A DNA stretch of 64,000 nucleotides from an uncultured Rhodocyclaceae bacterium (GCA_907163075.1 CAJQTY010000003.1:176637-240636); one strand, 5' to 3'. Shown: positions 14,653 to 24,252, counted from the first letter of the stretch. Program-made: numbers and translations. Notes: a model not told the origin generated them from the sequence alone.

Positions 14653-15558
14653 ATGACCAGGGCGTCCCCGGAGAGTCGGCGAACCTTGCGCGGCATGCTG
14701 ATGATCATGACCGCCGTGGCCTTGTTCGCCGTCATGGACTCGATCTCGAAATACCTGACGCGCTTCTATCCGGTCGTCAATGTCGTCTGGGCCCGCTACA
14801 TGTCGCACACCCTGGTTGTGCTTCTTGTTCTCGGGCCTCGCCTGGGCCTGGAACTCGTGCGCACGCGCCGGCCGGTTGCCCAGTTGCTGCGCGGGCTGTT
14901 GCTCGCCAGCGCTTCGCTCAGCTTTGTTGGCGCCTTGAAGTACATGCCGATCGCCGAATCGTCGGCCATCTCGTTTCTCGCCCCGCTGCTGGTTACCGTC
15001 GCCGCCGTCGTCGTGCTCAAGGAAAAGGTGGAATTCGCCCGCTGGATCGCCGTTTTCAGCGGCTTTATCGGCGTTCTCATCATCATCCGGCCGGGCAGCG
15101 GGATATTTGCCTGGGCCTCGCTCTTTCCCTTGGCGACAGCGTTCTTGTTCGCCTCGTACCAGGTGCTCACGCGCCGGCTGGCCGGACTGGAGAATCCGTA
15201 CACCTCGATTTTCTACTCGGGGCTGGCCGGTTCACTGCTGCTCGCCATTCCGCTGCCCTTCACCTGGACGCCGCCGCAGAACGGAGTGCATATCGCCCTC
15301 TTCGCAACGATCGGCATCATCGGCGTCGTCGGCCATCTGATGCTAATCAAGGCCTACGAGTATGCGCCAGCCTCCCGGCTGGCGCCCTTCAGCTACACCC
15401 AGTTGATCTGGGTGACGGTCATTGGCTACCTGGCCTTCGACGACTTCCCGGATTTCTGGTCGCTGGCCGGAATCGCCGTGCTCATGGCGAGTGGCATCTA
15501 CATCGCCACGCACCAGCACCTCGCGGAGCGGAAGCAGCCCGCTTCCGAGGCGCGGTAA
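14653..15558 (+). CDS. EamA/DMT-family transporter
   Basis: This 301-residue protein has about ten membrane helices in two EamA repeats, with the paired glycine- and proline-rich segments typical of the family (Y-M-P-I-A-E-S-S-A-I-S-F-L-A-P-L near 97 and Y-A-P-A-S-R-L-A-P-F near 236). An internal ATG at 14695 is an alternative start that begins just before the first helix. It may export or import a metabolite of the preceding cluster, but the gap of about 150 bases makes co-transcription uncertain. Confidence 0.82.
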   Translation: MTRASPESRRTLRGMLMIMTAVALFAVMDSISKYLTRFYPVVNVVWARYMSHTLVVLLVLGPRLGLELVRTRRPVAQLLRGLLLASASLSFVGALKYMPIAESSAISFLAPLLVTVAAVVVLKEKVEFARWIAVFSGFIGVLIIIRPGSGIFAWASLFPLATAFLFASYQVLTRRLAGLENPYTSIFYSGLAGSLLLAIPLPFTWTPPQNGVHIALFATIGIIGVVGHLMLIKAYEYAPASRLAPFSYTQLIWVTVIGYLAFDDFPDFWSLAGIAVLMASGIYIATHQHLAERKQPASEAR

Positions 15559-15561
15559 TCC

Positions 15562-15709
15562 GGTCGGAAAAGCCGAAGGCGGCTTACGTACTGAACAGGC
15601 GCCTGCCGGGCGCCAGTCTGGTAGGTCGGAAAAGCCGAAGGCGCCTTCCGACGTTCGGCGGTGTCGGGTGTCCGCCCGCGGCGTCGGAAGCCTCTGCATT
15701 TTTTCGACC
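15562..15709. repeat. Tandem GTAG-type REP elements, copy B
   Basis: Two REP units lie in tandem. A partial one starts GGTCGGAAAAGCCGAAGG at 15562, and a full one runs from GTAGGTCGG at 15621 to the inverted TTTTTCGACC at about 15709, with the core CCTTCCGAC-GTTCGGCGG. The 15559-15943 gap contains only these elements and AT-richer DNA before the lipoprotein gene. Confidence 0.75.
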
Positions 15710-15943
15710 GACGCCGCTTGTCCAACAAACGTCATTACGGCACGGCGCCGGCGCAATATAATGTCATGCCTCGTCAATGGCCGGCGCGTTGAAAAAAGAC
15801 GGGGCCGGATGGCACCGACCTCGGCATGCCAGAGTCTGTTTGAATCAGGCCGGGGATCGGCAGATACATGCCGAAAACAATGAATTCAATCTGTATATAA
15901 ACAAGACCTTGCCAATGGTTCATCAACGCCGATTAGATAACAA

Positions 15944-16702
15944 GTGCTTATGACCTCTTACTATTTGCGTCGACCATGTGGCTTGATCTGCCTGCTGTTT
16001 CTGGCCGCCTGCAGTTCCGTTCCGGTCAAAAAAGAGATTCACGGTAGCGAATTTGACGCCGGGCAAACGGTACAAAGCGACGCTAACCGCGCAGCAAATC
16101 TGGCCATGCGCAACAACCTTGAAAGCTTGTCACTCCTGCTGGAAAAGTTTTACAGACGCAACCCGGCGCAATGGAAGAAAACCGACGCGCGCTCGCTGGA
16201 AGATGCCCGCAAAAAAGTCATTGAAGCCATGAGCAACAATCAGCCTCTCCCTGGGCTGGACGACAGGAAATCCGTCGATACGCTACCGCTTGCCTTTGAC
16301 CGAGACTTTCAGGGAGACCGCGCGGGCGTCCTGGTTTACAGCATCGGCACCATGCTGATCGAGGCCTATGGCGGGCGCACGCAGCTCTATCTGATTCACG
16401 GCCTTGACGCGCAGAAACTGGCCAATGCCGCATGGAATATTGAAGTCGCCATGTGGATGTTATCAAGCCGCACGGATGATCAAGGCAAACCCTTGTTGCT
16501 GTCCAACGAAATCAGCGCTAACGGGCGCAACCTTTCTTTTGAGCGGGAGTTTGGCCGTATGGTTGGCCGTCTGGAATTATTGGCGCAGATGAATGACGAA
16601 AAATATCGCCGTAGCGCCATCAACTACGTGCAAGGAATTGTGGGTGCGCCCTTGTTGCAGTTCTTGCCGCTGAATGCAGTCAGCGCAGCTATCCAGCAAT
16701 AA
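15944..16702 (+). CDS. Predicted lipoprotein of unknown function
   Basis: The protein is 252 residues from GTG 15944, or 250 from the ATG at 15950, which I slightly prefer. It has a basic N-terminus, a short hydrophobic stretch and a lipobox L-F-L-A-A-C-S-S, so it should be lipidated at the Cys and exported. The rest is helical and hydrophilic, with no motif I recognise. The local DNA is less GC-rich than its neighbours (many AAA/GAA codons), which hints at a different origin. Confidence 0.7.
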   Translation: MLMTSYYLRRPCGLICLLFLAACSSVPVKKEIHGSEFDAGQTVQSDANRAANLAMRNNLESLSLLLEKFYRRNPAQWKKTDARSLEDARKKVIEAMSNNQPLPGLDDRKSVDTLPLAFDRDFQGDRAGVLVYSIGTMLIEAYGGRTQLYLIHGLDAQKLANAAWNIEVAMWMLSSRTDDQGKPLLLSNEISANGRNLSFEREFGRMVGRLELLAQMNDEKYRRSAINYVQGIVGAPLLQFLPLNAVSAAIQQ

Positions 16703-16760
16703 CGCGAAAACACACTGATCCGCGAGTTGTGGTCGCTGGTCGGCACGCTGACGGATCAGA

Positions 16761-17756
16761 TCATTCAGCGTGCACCGCCCGTGCGTTGCGACGTCCGCCA
16801 CCGGCCCTTGCCGGAGGCGAGGATGGCCGAACGCCCTGTGCTTGCATTTTGAGCGCCAGATCCCACGGCGCAGAGTCCCCGGCAAAACGCGCAGCGAGAA
16901 AATCCACCAGCAGCCGCAGGGCCAGCGGTTGATGCTGACGCGAGAGGTAGATCGCGTGGATGCCCAGTAGGTCCGGTTCATGATCCGGCAGAAGGTGAAC
17001 CAGGCGGCCGCTGCGCAGATCGTCACCCAAAGAGTAGGTCGGCAGCATGCCGATGCCTGCGCCGGAGAGCACCGCCCGCCGCAGCACGGCTGTTTCGTTG
17101 GTATGGAAGCTCCAGTTCACTGGCACGGTGATCGTCTCGCCGCTTCGAGTGAGCCGGTATTGCTTCCCAATACCAAAGGCGTGCGCGATGCAGCGATGCT
17201 GGAGCAAGTCATGTGCGGTGCGCGGCACGCCGCGCCGTTCCAGATAGCCGGGCGAAGCGCAAAGCATCGAACGACAGCGCGCCAGGGGCCGCGTAATCAT
17301 CGTCGGGTCCAGATTGTTCGTGATGCGCACCGCCAGATCGACGCGGTCGGCGACCAGATCGGCCGCTTTGTCGCCCACCGACAGCACGATTTCCACCTGC
17401 TCGTACTGGTACTGAAAATCTATGAGGGCGGTCGTAAGTTGGGCATCGGCAAAAGTGCTGGAAGTCGTCACCCGCAGTACGCCTGCTGGCTCGCGGCTGC
17501 GTTCGGCAGCGATGTGCCTGGCCTCTTCCGCGATTTCGAGCAGTTGCCGACACGAGGGCAGTGCGGCGAAGCCCGCATCCGTGAGGCTGACCTTTCTCGT
17601 GGTTCGGTGCAGCAAGCGGGCGTCGAACCAGTCCTCGACCGCAGCGAGATAGCGGCTCACCATCGCGACCGACATCTCCAGATGCTCAGCGGTCTGGGTG
17701 AGGCTGCCGCGATCGGCCACTTCCACGAATACACGTACTGCCGTCAGGCGATCCAT
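16761..17756 (-). CDS. LysR-family transcriptional regulator
   Basis: This 331-residue protein has an N-terminal winged helix (residues 1-60, with S-L-T-Q-T-A-E-H-L-E-M-S-V-A-M-V-S-R-Y-L as helix-turn-helix) and a periplasmic-binding-like effector domain. It matches the common LysR group that starts M-D-R-L-T-A-V-R-V-F. The C-terminal 25 residues after the last domain strand are basic and low in complexity, so the true end of the fold is near residue 300. It is divergent from the metallo-beta-lactamase-like gene 108 bases away, which is its likely target. Confidence 0.88.
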   Translation of the reverse strand: MDRLTAVRVFVEVADRGSLTQTAEHLEMSVAMVSRYLAAVEDWFDARLLHRTTRKVSLTDAGFAALPSCRQLLEIAEEARHIAAERSREPAGVLRVTTSSTFADAQLTTALIDFQYQYEQVEIVLSVGDKAADLVADRVDLAVRITNNLDPTMITRPLARCRSMLCASPGYLERRGVPRTAHDLLQHRCIAHAFGIGKQYRLTRSGETITVPVNWSFHTNETAVLRRAVLSGAGIGMLPTYSLGDDLRSGRLVHLLPDHEPDLLGIHAIYLSRQHQPLALRLLVDFLAARFAGDSAPWDLALKMQAQGVRPSSPPARAGGGRRNARAVHAE

Positions 17757-17864
17757 TTAATCGATCCATGCAATAAATAATCAACAATTACGGACTTTAT
17801 CAACTAATTCCGAAAATATAAAGTTCGTTCCGCAGCAGGCACTCACCCATTTAAGGAGATTTCC

Positions 17865-18755
17865 ATGTTCCAACTCAGCAAGATCGCCCGTTTCATTTTC
17901 CCGGCCCTGACCCTGGGCATCGTTGCTTCCACGGGAGCCGCCGCGCAAGCGCAAGTCCCGCTGACGGTCAAGGTTTACAACGCCGACGGTAGCAGCTTCC
18001 ATGTCAATGCGGTCGTGGTCAGCGGCAAGACCGAAGCCATCGTGATCGACAGCGGCTTCACCCGCGCCGACGCCCTGCGCGTGGCTGCCAACGTGCTCGA
18101 TAGCGGCAAGACGCTCAAAACCATCTTCATCAGCAACGCCGACCCCGACTTCTACTTCGGCGCCGAAGTGCTGACGAGCTATTTCCCGCAAGCCCGGGTG
18201 CTGACCACGCCGGCCGTGCGCGAGAAAATCCAGGCGAAGGTCGACGGCAAGGTGGCTTTCTGGGCGCCGAAGATGGGGGCTAACGCGCCGCAAAAGCCGA
18301 TCGTTCCGGAGCTGCTACAGGGCACGACCCTGAGTGTCGATGGCGAGGCCATCGAAGTGCGTGGCACCACGGGTGAACTGGCCCATCGCCCCTATGTGTG
18401 GATTCCGTCGATCAAGACCATCGCCGGCAACATCGCCATCTTTGGCAATCTGCACGTATGGACCGCCGACACGCAGAAAGCCAGCGAACGCCAGGCCTGG
18501 TTCGCCCAGCTCGATGAGATCGAAGCGCTCGAACCGGCCACCGTCGTACCGGGCCACATGGCTGCCGGCACTGCGCTGGACGCCAGCGCCATTGGCTACA
18601 CCCGTGAATACCTGCGCCGCTTCGACGTGGAAGCCACCAGGGCCAGGACCGGTTCGGAGCTGATCGAAGCCATGAAGAAGGCCTATCCGCAGGCCGGCCT
18701 GGGTATCGCACTCGACATCGGCGCCAAGGTTAACAAGGGCGAAATGCAGTGGTAA
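17865..18755 (+). CDS. Exported metallo-beta-lactamase-fold protein, degenerate metal motif
   Basis: This 296-residue protein has a signal peptide ending A-Q-A-Q near residue 30 and the MBL strand-loop pattern (V-I-D-S-G-F near 60, V-P-G-H-M near 226). The usual HxHxDH zinc motif reads N91-A-D93-P-D95-F96, so three of the four zinc ligands there are replaced. A separate E-L-A-H and the late G-H remain. A normal two-zinc hydrolase is therefore unlikely unless metal binding is rearranged. AAGGAG precedes the ATG. The divergent LysR gene probably regulates it. Confidence 0.8.
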   Translation: MFQLSKIARFIFPALTLGIVASTGAAAQAQVPLTVKVYNADGSSFHVNAVVVSGKTEAIVIDSGFTRADALRVAANVLDSGKTLKTIFISNADPDFYFGAEVLTSYFPQARVLTTPAVREKIQAKVDGKVAFWAPKMGANAPQKPIVPELLQGTTLSVDGEAIEVRGTTGELAHRPYVWIPSIKTIAGNIAIFGNLHVWTADTQKASERQAWFAQLDEIEALEPATVVPGHMAAGTALDASAIGYTREYLRRFDVEATRARTGSELIEAMKKAYPQAGLGIALDIGAKVNKGEMQW

Positions 18756-18958
18756 TCGGCTGCGTCACTTGAGTCCCCGTGGCTACTGGGGCGACTGATC
18801 GCCAGTGCCAAGGTTTGTGCGGCACCCGAAGTCAGCCCGGCCGGATACTTCATCAACCTTGAAGTCCAGGCTTCCGTGCGCTGCCTGAGCACCACGACCC
18901 TTTGGACCCTCTTGCTGCCAGAAATGTGAGCCTGGCCTTTTTTGCTTTTTTTCCTCTT

Positions 18959-19618
18959 TCACGGCAAGACTTTCCGTCTTAGCGCGAGCATACCCAGCCC
19001 CAGGCCAAACAAAGCCAGCGTTGCCGGTTCCGGCACTGATGCTCCAGAAACGTAGATCTCGCCGGTCAAACGCTCTTCAAAGCTCCGCCAGTTTGCTCTC
19101 CAGTATTCATCGACAATGGGGCCACCCGACTGACCCGTCAGGCCTTCATACAGGTCGTACCACCCGTGCGCTATCGGTCCTTCCCCATAGATACTGCCGA
19201 GAAGCGGGCCGCCAAGCTCATAGTAGTCAGCACGCAGGCCCTGTACCAGCGTGCCGCTGGCATCGAGAGACCGGAGGTGGCTGAGCGGAACGATCTCCCA
19301 AGGGTCTTGGGGATCCGCCCGCTCATAGAAGCGCAGTGCCGAGGTACCCCAGCGATTCTTGTAACTCAGCTCAATTGGATACCAACCGGGCGCCAGGTCT
19401 ACGGAGCCCGAAACCTCGCCCCACGGATACTCATCGTAACTGCCTACCAGAGAACCATTGACGACGAGAGACCCGTAGTCATCGACAGACAAGTCGTAGT
19501 AGCTCGGCGTAGCCATGGTCTGCGACGCGAAGAAGCCCAGCAGCAAGACGGCGATGAGTCGTGGAGCGCTTCCTGCAAACCTGCGGGTATTACTTTTCAA
19601 AATAGTTGTTCTAGACAT
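18959..19618 (-). CDS. PEP-CTERM exported protein with PA14-like segment
   Basis: This 219-residue protein has an N-terminal signal peptide (about 1-36) and a C-terminal PEP-CTERM sorting signal: V-P-E-P-A-T-L, a hydrophobic helix, then R-R-K. PEP-CTERM proteins are cut by exosortase in species that make exopolysaccharide. The middle resembles a PA14-type carbohydrate-binding fold (G-L-R-A-D-Y-Y-E near 128 and a W-x-I-V-P-L-S-H-L-R segment near 107). Exosortase is not in this window. It lies 165 bases downstream of another PEP-CTERM gene on the same strand. Confidence 0.82.
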   Translation of the reverse strand: MSRTTILKSNTRRFAGSAPRLIAVLLLGFFASQTMATPSYYDLSVDDYGSLVVNGSLVGSYDEYPWGEVSGSVDLAPGWYPIELSYKNRWGTSALRFYERADPQDPWEIVPLSHLRSLDASGTLVQGLRADYYELGGPLLGSIYGEGPIAHGWYDLYEGLTGQSGGPIVDEYWRANWRSFEERLTGEIYVSGASVPEPATLALFGLGLGMLALRRKVLP

Positions 19619-19783
19619 TTGTAGCTCCTTTGTGAAAAAGTACCGATCTCAGTTGCGCCAATCTCGCCTGGATGTGCGAGAAAGGGGCCCGAGAGAGGAG
19701 CGACCCATGGCAACGATAGACCGCAAACAGTGCGACCAATCGAAAAGCAAATGGCATAAAAAGCAGCTCTCTGACGAGATAAA

Positions 19784-20851
19784 TCACTTACAAAGCGCAT
19801 CTCGCCGTGCCCGCCTTACGCCTCCCGTCCTTACCAACAATGGCAAGCCCGCTAGCAGCATCAGCCAGGCGCCGGGCTCGGGCACCGGCGCTGCCGCGAT
19901 CTGGAAACTCGTGCCAAACGACGTTCCGGACGCGACAAGGTTCGGCGCATCCAGCCATTCCAGCCATAGCGAGAGCGAGTCGTCGTTCGGGTTGGCGCTA
20001 CCCGCCAGAAAGCCTTGCAGCCCCAGGCGGAGGCTGCCGCCGTCGAGCACGCTGACCCGGGTGGAAGGACTGTCGGGATACCACGTGGAGCCGGGCGTCT
20101 TGACCAGCTCGAACCATGAACTGATCGCCACCGGTGCGGCAAACAGGTGGGCATCCCGAGGCGTGGCGCCGGTGAGCGAGAAGGTCCGCACGGCGCCGCT
20201 GGAGTCCTGGTAGCGGATGAGATTCGCGTCGTATTGCGTTGGCGAGGCGAACATCGAGGAAACGGTCATGACCCGGAAGCGGTCGTTGCCCGGGAATGGC
20301 TGGGCGGATGCGAGGGTGATGTCGCTCGTGGGGTTGAACGTCACGTCCAGGCGGGCGGTGGACTGGCCAATCGGTGGATCGGGAAAACTGACGGCGCTGG
20401 TGACGTGGGCCGAAGAACCGAAGTCCGCCTGGACCGCGACGCTGTAGCGACCGCTTATGCCGGTGGTGACATCGGCGCGGCTCACCGTCGGGACGAGTTG
20501 CAGACCGGAAGGCGTTCGGTACGACGCCGTACCGATCACCGACGTGCCCAATGCCCCTGTACTGCCATCCGCTTTCTGGTATGTCAGCCGTTCAAAGGTG
20601 TTGGCGACCAGATGGGCCGCAGTGAGCGGGTAGCTGGCGGTTCCAGGAACACGGTCGTAGGCTTCGATGACATTGTTCAAACCGACCAGTGCGCCATTAT
20701 GAAAGACCGGCACGGACGCCTCGGCGATGCCCGCCCTCACTGCGGCAACCAGGGCCAGATTTCCGTCATCGTAGAACTTGCTGTCAGCGGCGAATGCCGC
20801 CGTGGCGATGAACCCATACGTTGCCGCCGCGATCGCTAACGTCTTGATCAT
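19784..20851 (-). CDS. PEP-CTERM exported protein
   Basis: This 355-residue protein has a signal peptide (cleavage near A-F-A-A, residue 21), a beta-rich Ser/Thr/Asp-containing body of no recognised family, and a C-terminal V-P-E-P-G-A-W-L motif with a short hydrophobic helix and basic tail. The basic tail after the helix is longer than usual. Expected fate: export, exosortase cleavage and release into the matrix. The divergent LuxR-type gene 264 bases away may control it. Confidence 0.82.
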   Translation of the reverse strand: MIKTLAIAAATYGFIATAAFAADSKFYDDGNLALVAAVRAGIAEASVPVFHNGALVGLNNVIEAYDRVPGTASYPLTAAHLVANTFERLTYQKADGSTGALGTSVIGTASYRTPSGLQLVPTVSRADVTTGISGRYSVAVQADFGSSAHVTSAVSFPDPPIGQSTARLDVTFNPTSDITLASAQPFPGNDRFRVMTVSSMFASPTQYDANLIRYQDSSGAVRTFSLTGATPRDAHLFAAPVAISSWFELVKTPGSTWYPDSPSTRVSVLDGGSLRLGLQGFLAGSANPNDDSLSLWLEWLDAPNLVASGTSFGTSFQIAAAPVPEPGAWLMLLAGLPLLVRTGGVRRARRDALCK

Positions 20852-21115
20852 ACCTACGCCCCCTTCTTTCCTTGTTCAATGGCTCCTGAAATCGGCGGTG
20901 GCGCCGATTTTCGGGAGGAACAGGCGCCGACTCGACGAACACTATCGACGCGACACACACGCAGCAATCGCCAGACTTCCTTAGGGTGACGATTAACAGA
21001 ACGACATAAGAACGTTAGATTTTTAATCAATCGTTGTCTATGCTACGGAAGTAGGATTCCTACAAGAGTACCGGCGGGAGTGTGCTGTAAGCCGGTTTCG
21101 GGAAGGGGCAGAAGG

Positions 21116-22243
21116 ATGAACGGATGGCACGCTCGATCGAGACTGCTGCTGGAGATCATCGAGATGACCTACGCTGCGGCGGATGACGGCGAGATGTGTC
21201 GATCCTTGTTCCCGGCGTTGCGCAACCTGATACCGTTTTCCAGCGGCATATTCATGCCGGTAAACGATGCAACGCTGGAACTGCAGAACGGTTTGTGCTT
21301 CGACTGCGACCCAGTGAGCATGGAAACCTACCTCGCGCACTACGCGCCGCAGGATCCGTATGTGCAGCGGGAACCGAGCGCGGCGCTGCTCAACCGGACC
21401 GTGCGCCTGTCCGACGTGATCCCTGCTGCCGAGCTGGCGCGCAACGAGTTCAGCGAGTTCATGCGGCAGGTGCCCTACCATGACGCGCTCGCCAATCTTA
21501 CGGGAATGGCACTGCAACCCGTCGCTGTCATCAGCGTGCACCGGCAACGGCACGAGCGTCGTTTCTGCGCAGACGAGCAGTGGATCCTCGACCGCATCGG
21601 CCCGCACCTGGCGCATGCGATCACGCTCCGCAAACAGATGAACGTTCCGGGTCAGCGGGTAGAAACGGGCATCCTGGTGTTTGGCGCCACCGGCCGCGCT
21701 CTTCACCTCAATACCGCGGCCCGCCGTATGCTCGGCACGGCTCCGCCTGAGGCACTACTTTCAGCATTGCCGGCACACGGGTCGAGTGTCATCAGTCTCG
21801 CGTCGCAATGCTTTCGTCTGAGCCGGATGCCATGGACGGCGGCGAGCCTGTTGCAGCGCTTCACGACGGTGGAGGCGGCAGTCGATCCGGTCGGCTGCCG
21901 AGCGGCAAATGAAGACCCGGTGGAGCGCTGGTCTGTAGCGACACGAAAGCGAGCGGGCGCGGTGATTGCCCTCCTGCAACCATTCCGCCAGCGAATCGAT
22001 CTGATTCGTCGACTGGCGACCTACGGGCTGTCGCCGCGCCAGCAGGAGGTCGCCGTGTGGGCGCTTCGAGGCCTCGGCAATGGCGAGATCGCCCGCGGAA
22101 TCTTCATAAGCGAGCAGACCGTCAAGGAGCACTGCCAGGAGATCTATTTCCGCGTTGGCGTAAAAACCCGGGCCGAGTTCCTGGCAAAAGTGCTGGGGTC
22201 ACGAGGCGCCGGGTCGAGCGGAGTCATTGACATTTCACGTTGA
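21116..22243 (+). CDS. LuxR-type transcriptional regulator
   Basis: The protein is 375 residues from the ATG at 21116, preceded by a purine-rich GGAAGGGGCAGAAGG. The frame opens upstream at GTG 21080, but that stretch does not look conserved. The N-terminal 200 residues resemble a GAF-like sensor. The C-terminal 65 residues are a GerE/LuxR helix-turn-helix (L-S-P-R-Q-Q-E-V-A-V-W-A-L-R-G-L-G-N, then S-E-Q-T-V-K-E-H). No receiver domain or autoinducer-binding signature is seen. It is divergent from the PEP-CTERM genes, which suggests control of surface or matrix proteins. Confidence 0.82.
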   Translation: MNGWHARSRLLLEIIEMTYAAADDGEMCRSLFPALRNLIPFSSGIFMPVNDATLELQNGLCFDCDPVSMETYLAHYAPQDPYVQREPSAALLNRTVRLSDVIPAAELARNEFSEFMRQVPYHDALANLTGMALQPVAVISVHRQRHERRFCADEQWILDRIGPHLAHAITLRKQMNVPGQRVETGILVFGATGRALHLNTAARRMLGTAPPEALLSALPAHGSSVISLASQCFRLSRMPWTAASLLQRFTTVEAAVDPVGCRAANEDPVERWSVATRKRAGAVIALLQPFRQRIDLIRRLATYGLSPRQQEVAVWALRGLGNGEIARGIFISEQTVKEHCQEIYFRVGVKTRAEFLAKVLGSRGAGSSGVIDISR

Positions 22244-22428
22244 TCATTCTGGAACTCGCACTCCTCTCGGCGGCGTGACCGGCAGCCCGATCGGATTGGG
22301 CATAGGCGCGCAGTTCCGGGTCCGCCGCAAATCGCTCACTGGGTCAAGTCGTATCAGAACCTTCAGCAAAAAATTCCGTCAAGCTTCCGGCCAATCTGGG
22401 TCGTTCCGCGCTTCCTCAAAATCTGGAA

Positions 22429-24096
22429 CTACGCTAAAGGCAGTTTGCCCGGCGAGCGCGGGTCCACATTGGCTTTCAAACCGCCACTGAAGCTGGTGAC
22501 CGAGAATCCATTTTGCGCCAGCACGCGAGCTGCGAAATAGCTCATCTTGCCGAAGGCACAGACGGTCACGACCGGGCGGTTGCGATCGAGTTTGGCCAAG
22601 TTGGCGCGCAGGGTCGGAAACGGGATATTGATCACCTGGAGCGGTGCGGGAAAGGCGTCGGCCAGCGGCTTGGGCCGAACGTCGACAACCTGCACCTGCG
22701 GATCGCCCGGCAGTGTGGTGGTATGGGAAACCAGACCGTCACGGCGATTGCAGGCGGCAAAGCCGGCGATGTTGATTGCATCCTTGGCCGAACCGAACGG
22801 TGGGGCATAGGCCAACTCCAGGTGGCACAGGTCCTCGACGGTCATCCCGGCAATGATGGCCGTGGCCATAATATCCAGACGCTTGTCGATGCCTTCAAAG
22901 CCGCTGGCCTGCGCCCCCAAAAGCCGCCCGGTGTCGGGTTCCCAGAGGATTTTAAGCGCCAATGGTTTGGCGCCAGGATAGTACGTGGCATGCTGATGAT
23001 CATTGACGGTGACCGCTTCATAAGCCCGACCGGCGGACTGCAAGCGCTTTTCGCTCCAGCCGGTGATACCCGCCGCCACCCCGAATACGCGAACGATGGC
23101 GGTACCGAGAGATCCGGGATAGGGCCGCGCTCTTTCGGGCATGAAGATGTGGTCGGCAGCCACCCGTCCCTGCCGGTTGGCCGGGCCGCCCATCGGCACG
23201 ACAGTCTTCTCACCGAGCACCCGGTCGACGGATTCGACGGCGTCACCTCCGGCATAGATGTCCGGATCGGAGGTGCGCTGAAAATCATCGACGACAATAT
23301 GGCCGCGCGGTCCGAGTTGCAGTCCCGCCGCCCGTGCCAGTTCGGTCTCGGGCTGGACACCGATCGAGAGAATAACGAGGTCGGCTTCCAGCACTTTGCC
23401 TGAATTGAGATGACAGCGAACGAAGTCCGGCCGGGTCTCGAAGCGTGCGATTCCGTCACCGAGCGTAATCCCGATCTCGTTGTGGCGCAGTTCGCTTTCA
23501 AGAAGTGCAGCCATCGGCGCGTCGAGTTGCGGAAAGACTTGCGGCTGCAGTTCGACCAACTGGACGGCGAGGCCTTTTCGGTACAGCTGTTCGGTCATTT
23601 CCAGGCCAATGAATCCGGCACCGACGACGACGGCACGCATGCCGGATTCGGTCGCGGCGACGATGCGATCCATGTCTTCAAGGTTGCGCAGGGTAAGAAC
23701 GCGCGGGTCGTCAATGCCCGGCAAGGCGGGGCGCAGGGGCGAAGCGCCGGGGGCCAGCATCAGCTTGTCGTAGGGTTGCCAGGTGCTGCTCCCCTTGGCA
23801 AGGTCGCGGATTTCGACGCGCTTGTTCGCGCGATCGATGGCTACCGCTTCGCTGCGGGTGCGGACATCCAGATTCAGCAGCGCTTTGAGGGAGGCCGGTG
23901 TCTGCACGGCCAGCACGTCTCGCGAGCCAATCTCCCCTCCGACAAAATAAGGCAGGCCGCAATTGGCAAACGAGACGTCGGGGCCGCGCTCGATCATCGT
24001 GATTTCTGCCGTCTCGCACAGGCGCCGGGCACGCGCGGCACAGGACGCACCGGCCGCTACGCCGCCGATAACTAGAAGCTTGAGTGAAGTGCGCAT
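22429..24096 (-). CDS. CoA-disulfide reductase-like FAD enzyme with C-terminal rhodanese domain
   Basis: This 555-residue protein has an N-terminal FAD-binding loop (G-G-V-A-A-G), the active-site Cys46 in F-A-N-C-G-L-P-Y, an NAD(P)H loop G-A-G-F-I-G-L-E near 159, the A-G-G-D-A second FAD motif and a dimerisation domain. It ends in a rhodanese domain with candidate persulfide Cys513 (V-C-A-F-G-K-M). This is the layout of CoA-disulfide / CoA-persulfide (polysulfide) reductases, which act in sulfane sulfur handling. A palindrome TTAGAA-TC-TTCTAA lies upstream of its start. Confidence 0.88.
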   Translation of the reverse strand: MRTSLKLLVIGGVAAGASCAARARRLCETAEITMIERGPDVSFANCGLPYFVGGEIGSRDVLAVQTPASLKALLNLDVRTRSEAVAIDRANKRVEIRDLAKGSSTWQPYDKLMLAPGASPLRPALPGIDDPRVLTLRNLEDMDRIVAATESGMRAVVVGAGFIGLEMTEQLYRKGLAVQLVELQPQVFPQLDAPMAALLESELRHNEIGITLGDGIARFETRPDFVRCHLNSGKVLEADLVILSIGVQPETELARAAGLQLGPRGHIVVDDFQRTSDPDIYAGGDAVESVDRVLGEKTVVPMGGPANRQGRVAADHIFMPERARPYPGSLGTAIVRVFGVAAGITGWSEKRLQSAGRAYEAVTVNDHQHATYYPGAKPLALKILWEPDTGRLLGAQASGFEGIDKRLDIMATAIIAGMTVEDLCHLELAYAPPFGSAKDAINIAGFAACNRRDGLVSHTTTLPGDPQVQVVDVRPKPLADAFPAPLQVINIPFPTLRANLAKLDRNRPVVTVCAFGKMSYFAARVLAQNGFSVTSFSGGLKANVDPRSPGKLPLA

Positions 24097-24161
24097 TGAA
24101 TAATCCTTTCGTTTGATAATGACAAGATGAGCAGCGTGGAGATGAAAAACGCAACAGTGTA

Positions 24162-24175
24162 TTAGAATCTTCTAA
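24162..24175. promoter_or_regulatory. Candidate operator palindrome upstream of the CoA-disulfide reductase-like gene
   Basis: TTAGAA-TC-TTCTAA is a perfect 6-bp inverted repeat within an AT-rich stretch 66 bases upstream of the minus-strand start at 24096. Such short AT-rich palindromes are typical of ArsR-family sites that control sulfide/persulfide genes. No regulator gene is adjacent, so the binder is unknown. Confidence 0.35.
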
Positions 24176-24252
24176 TTTATGAAAGTAACGAAAGGTGCGG
24201 CCCGCTTCGAGAAACACAGCCCGCCGCACTCGTTCCTGCTTATTTCTTTATA

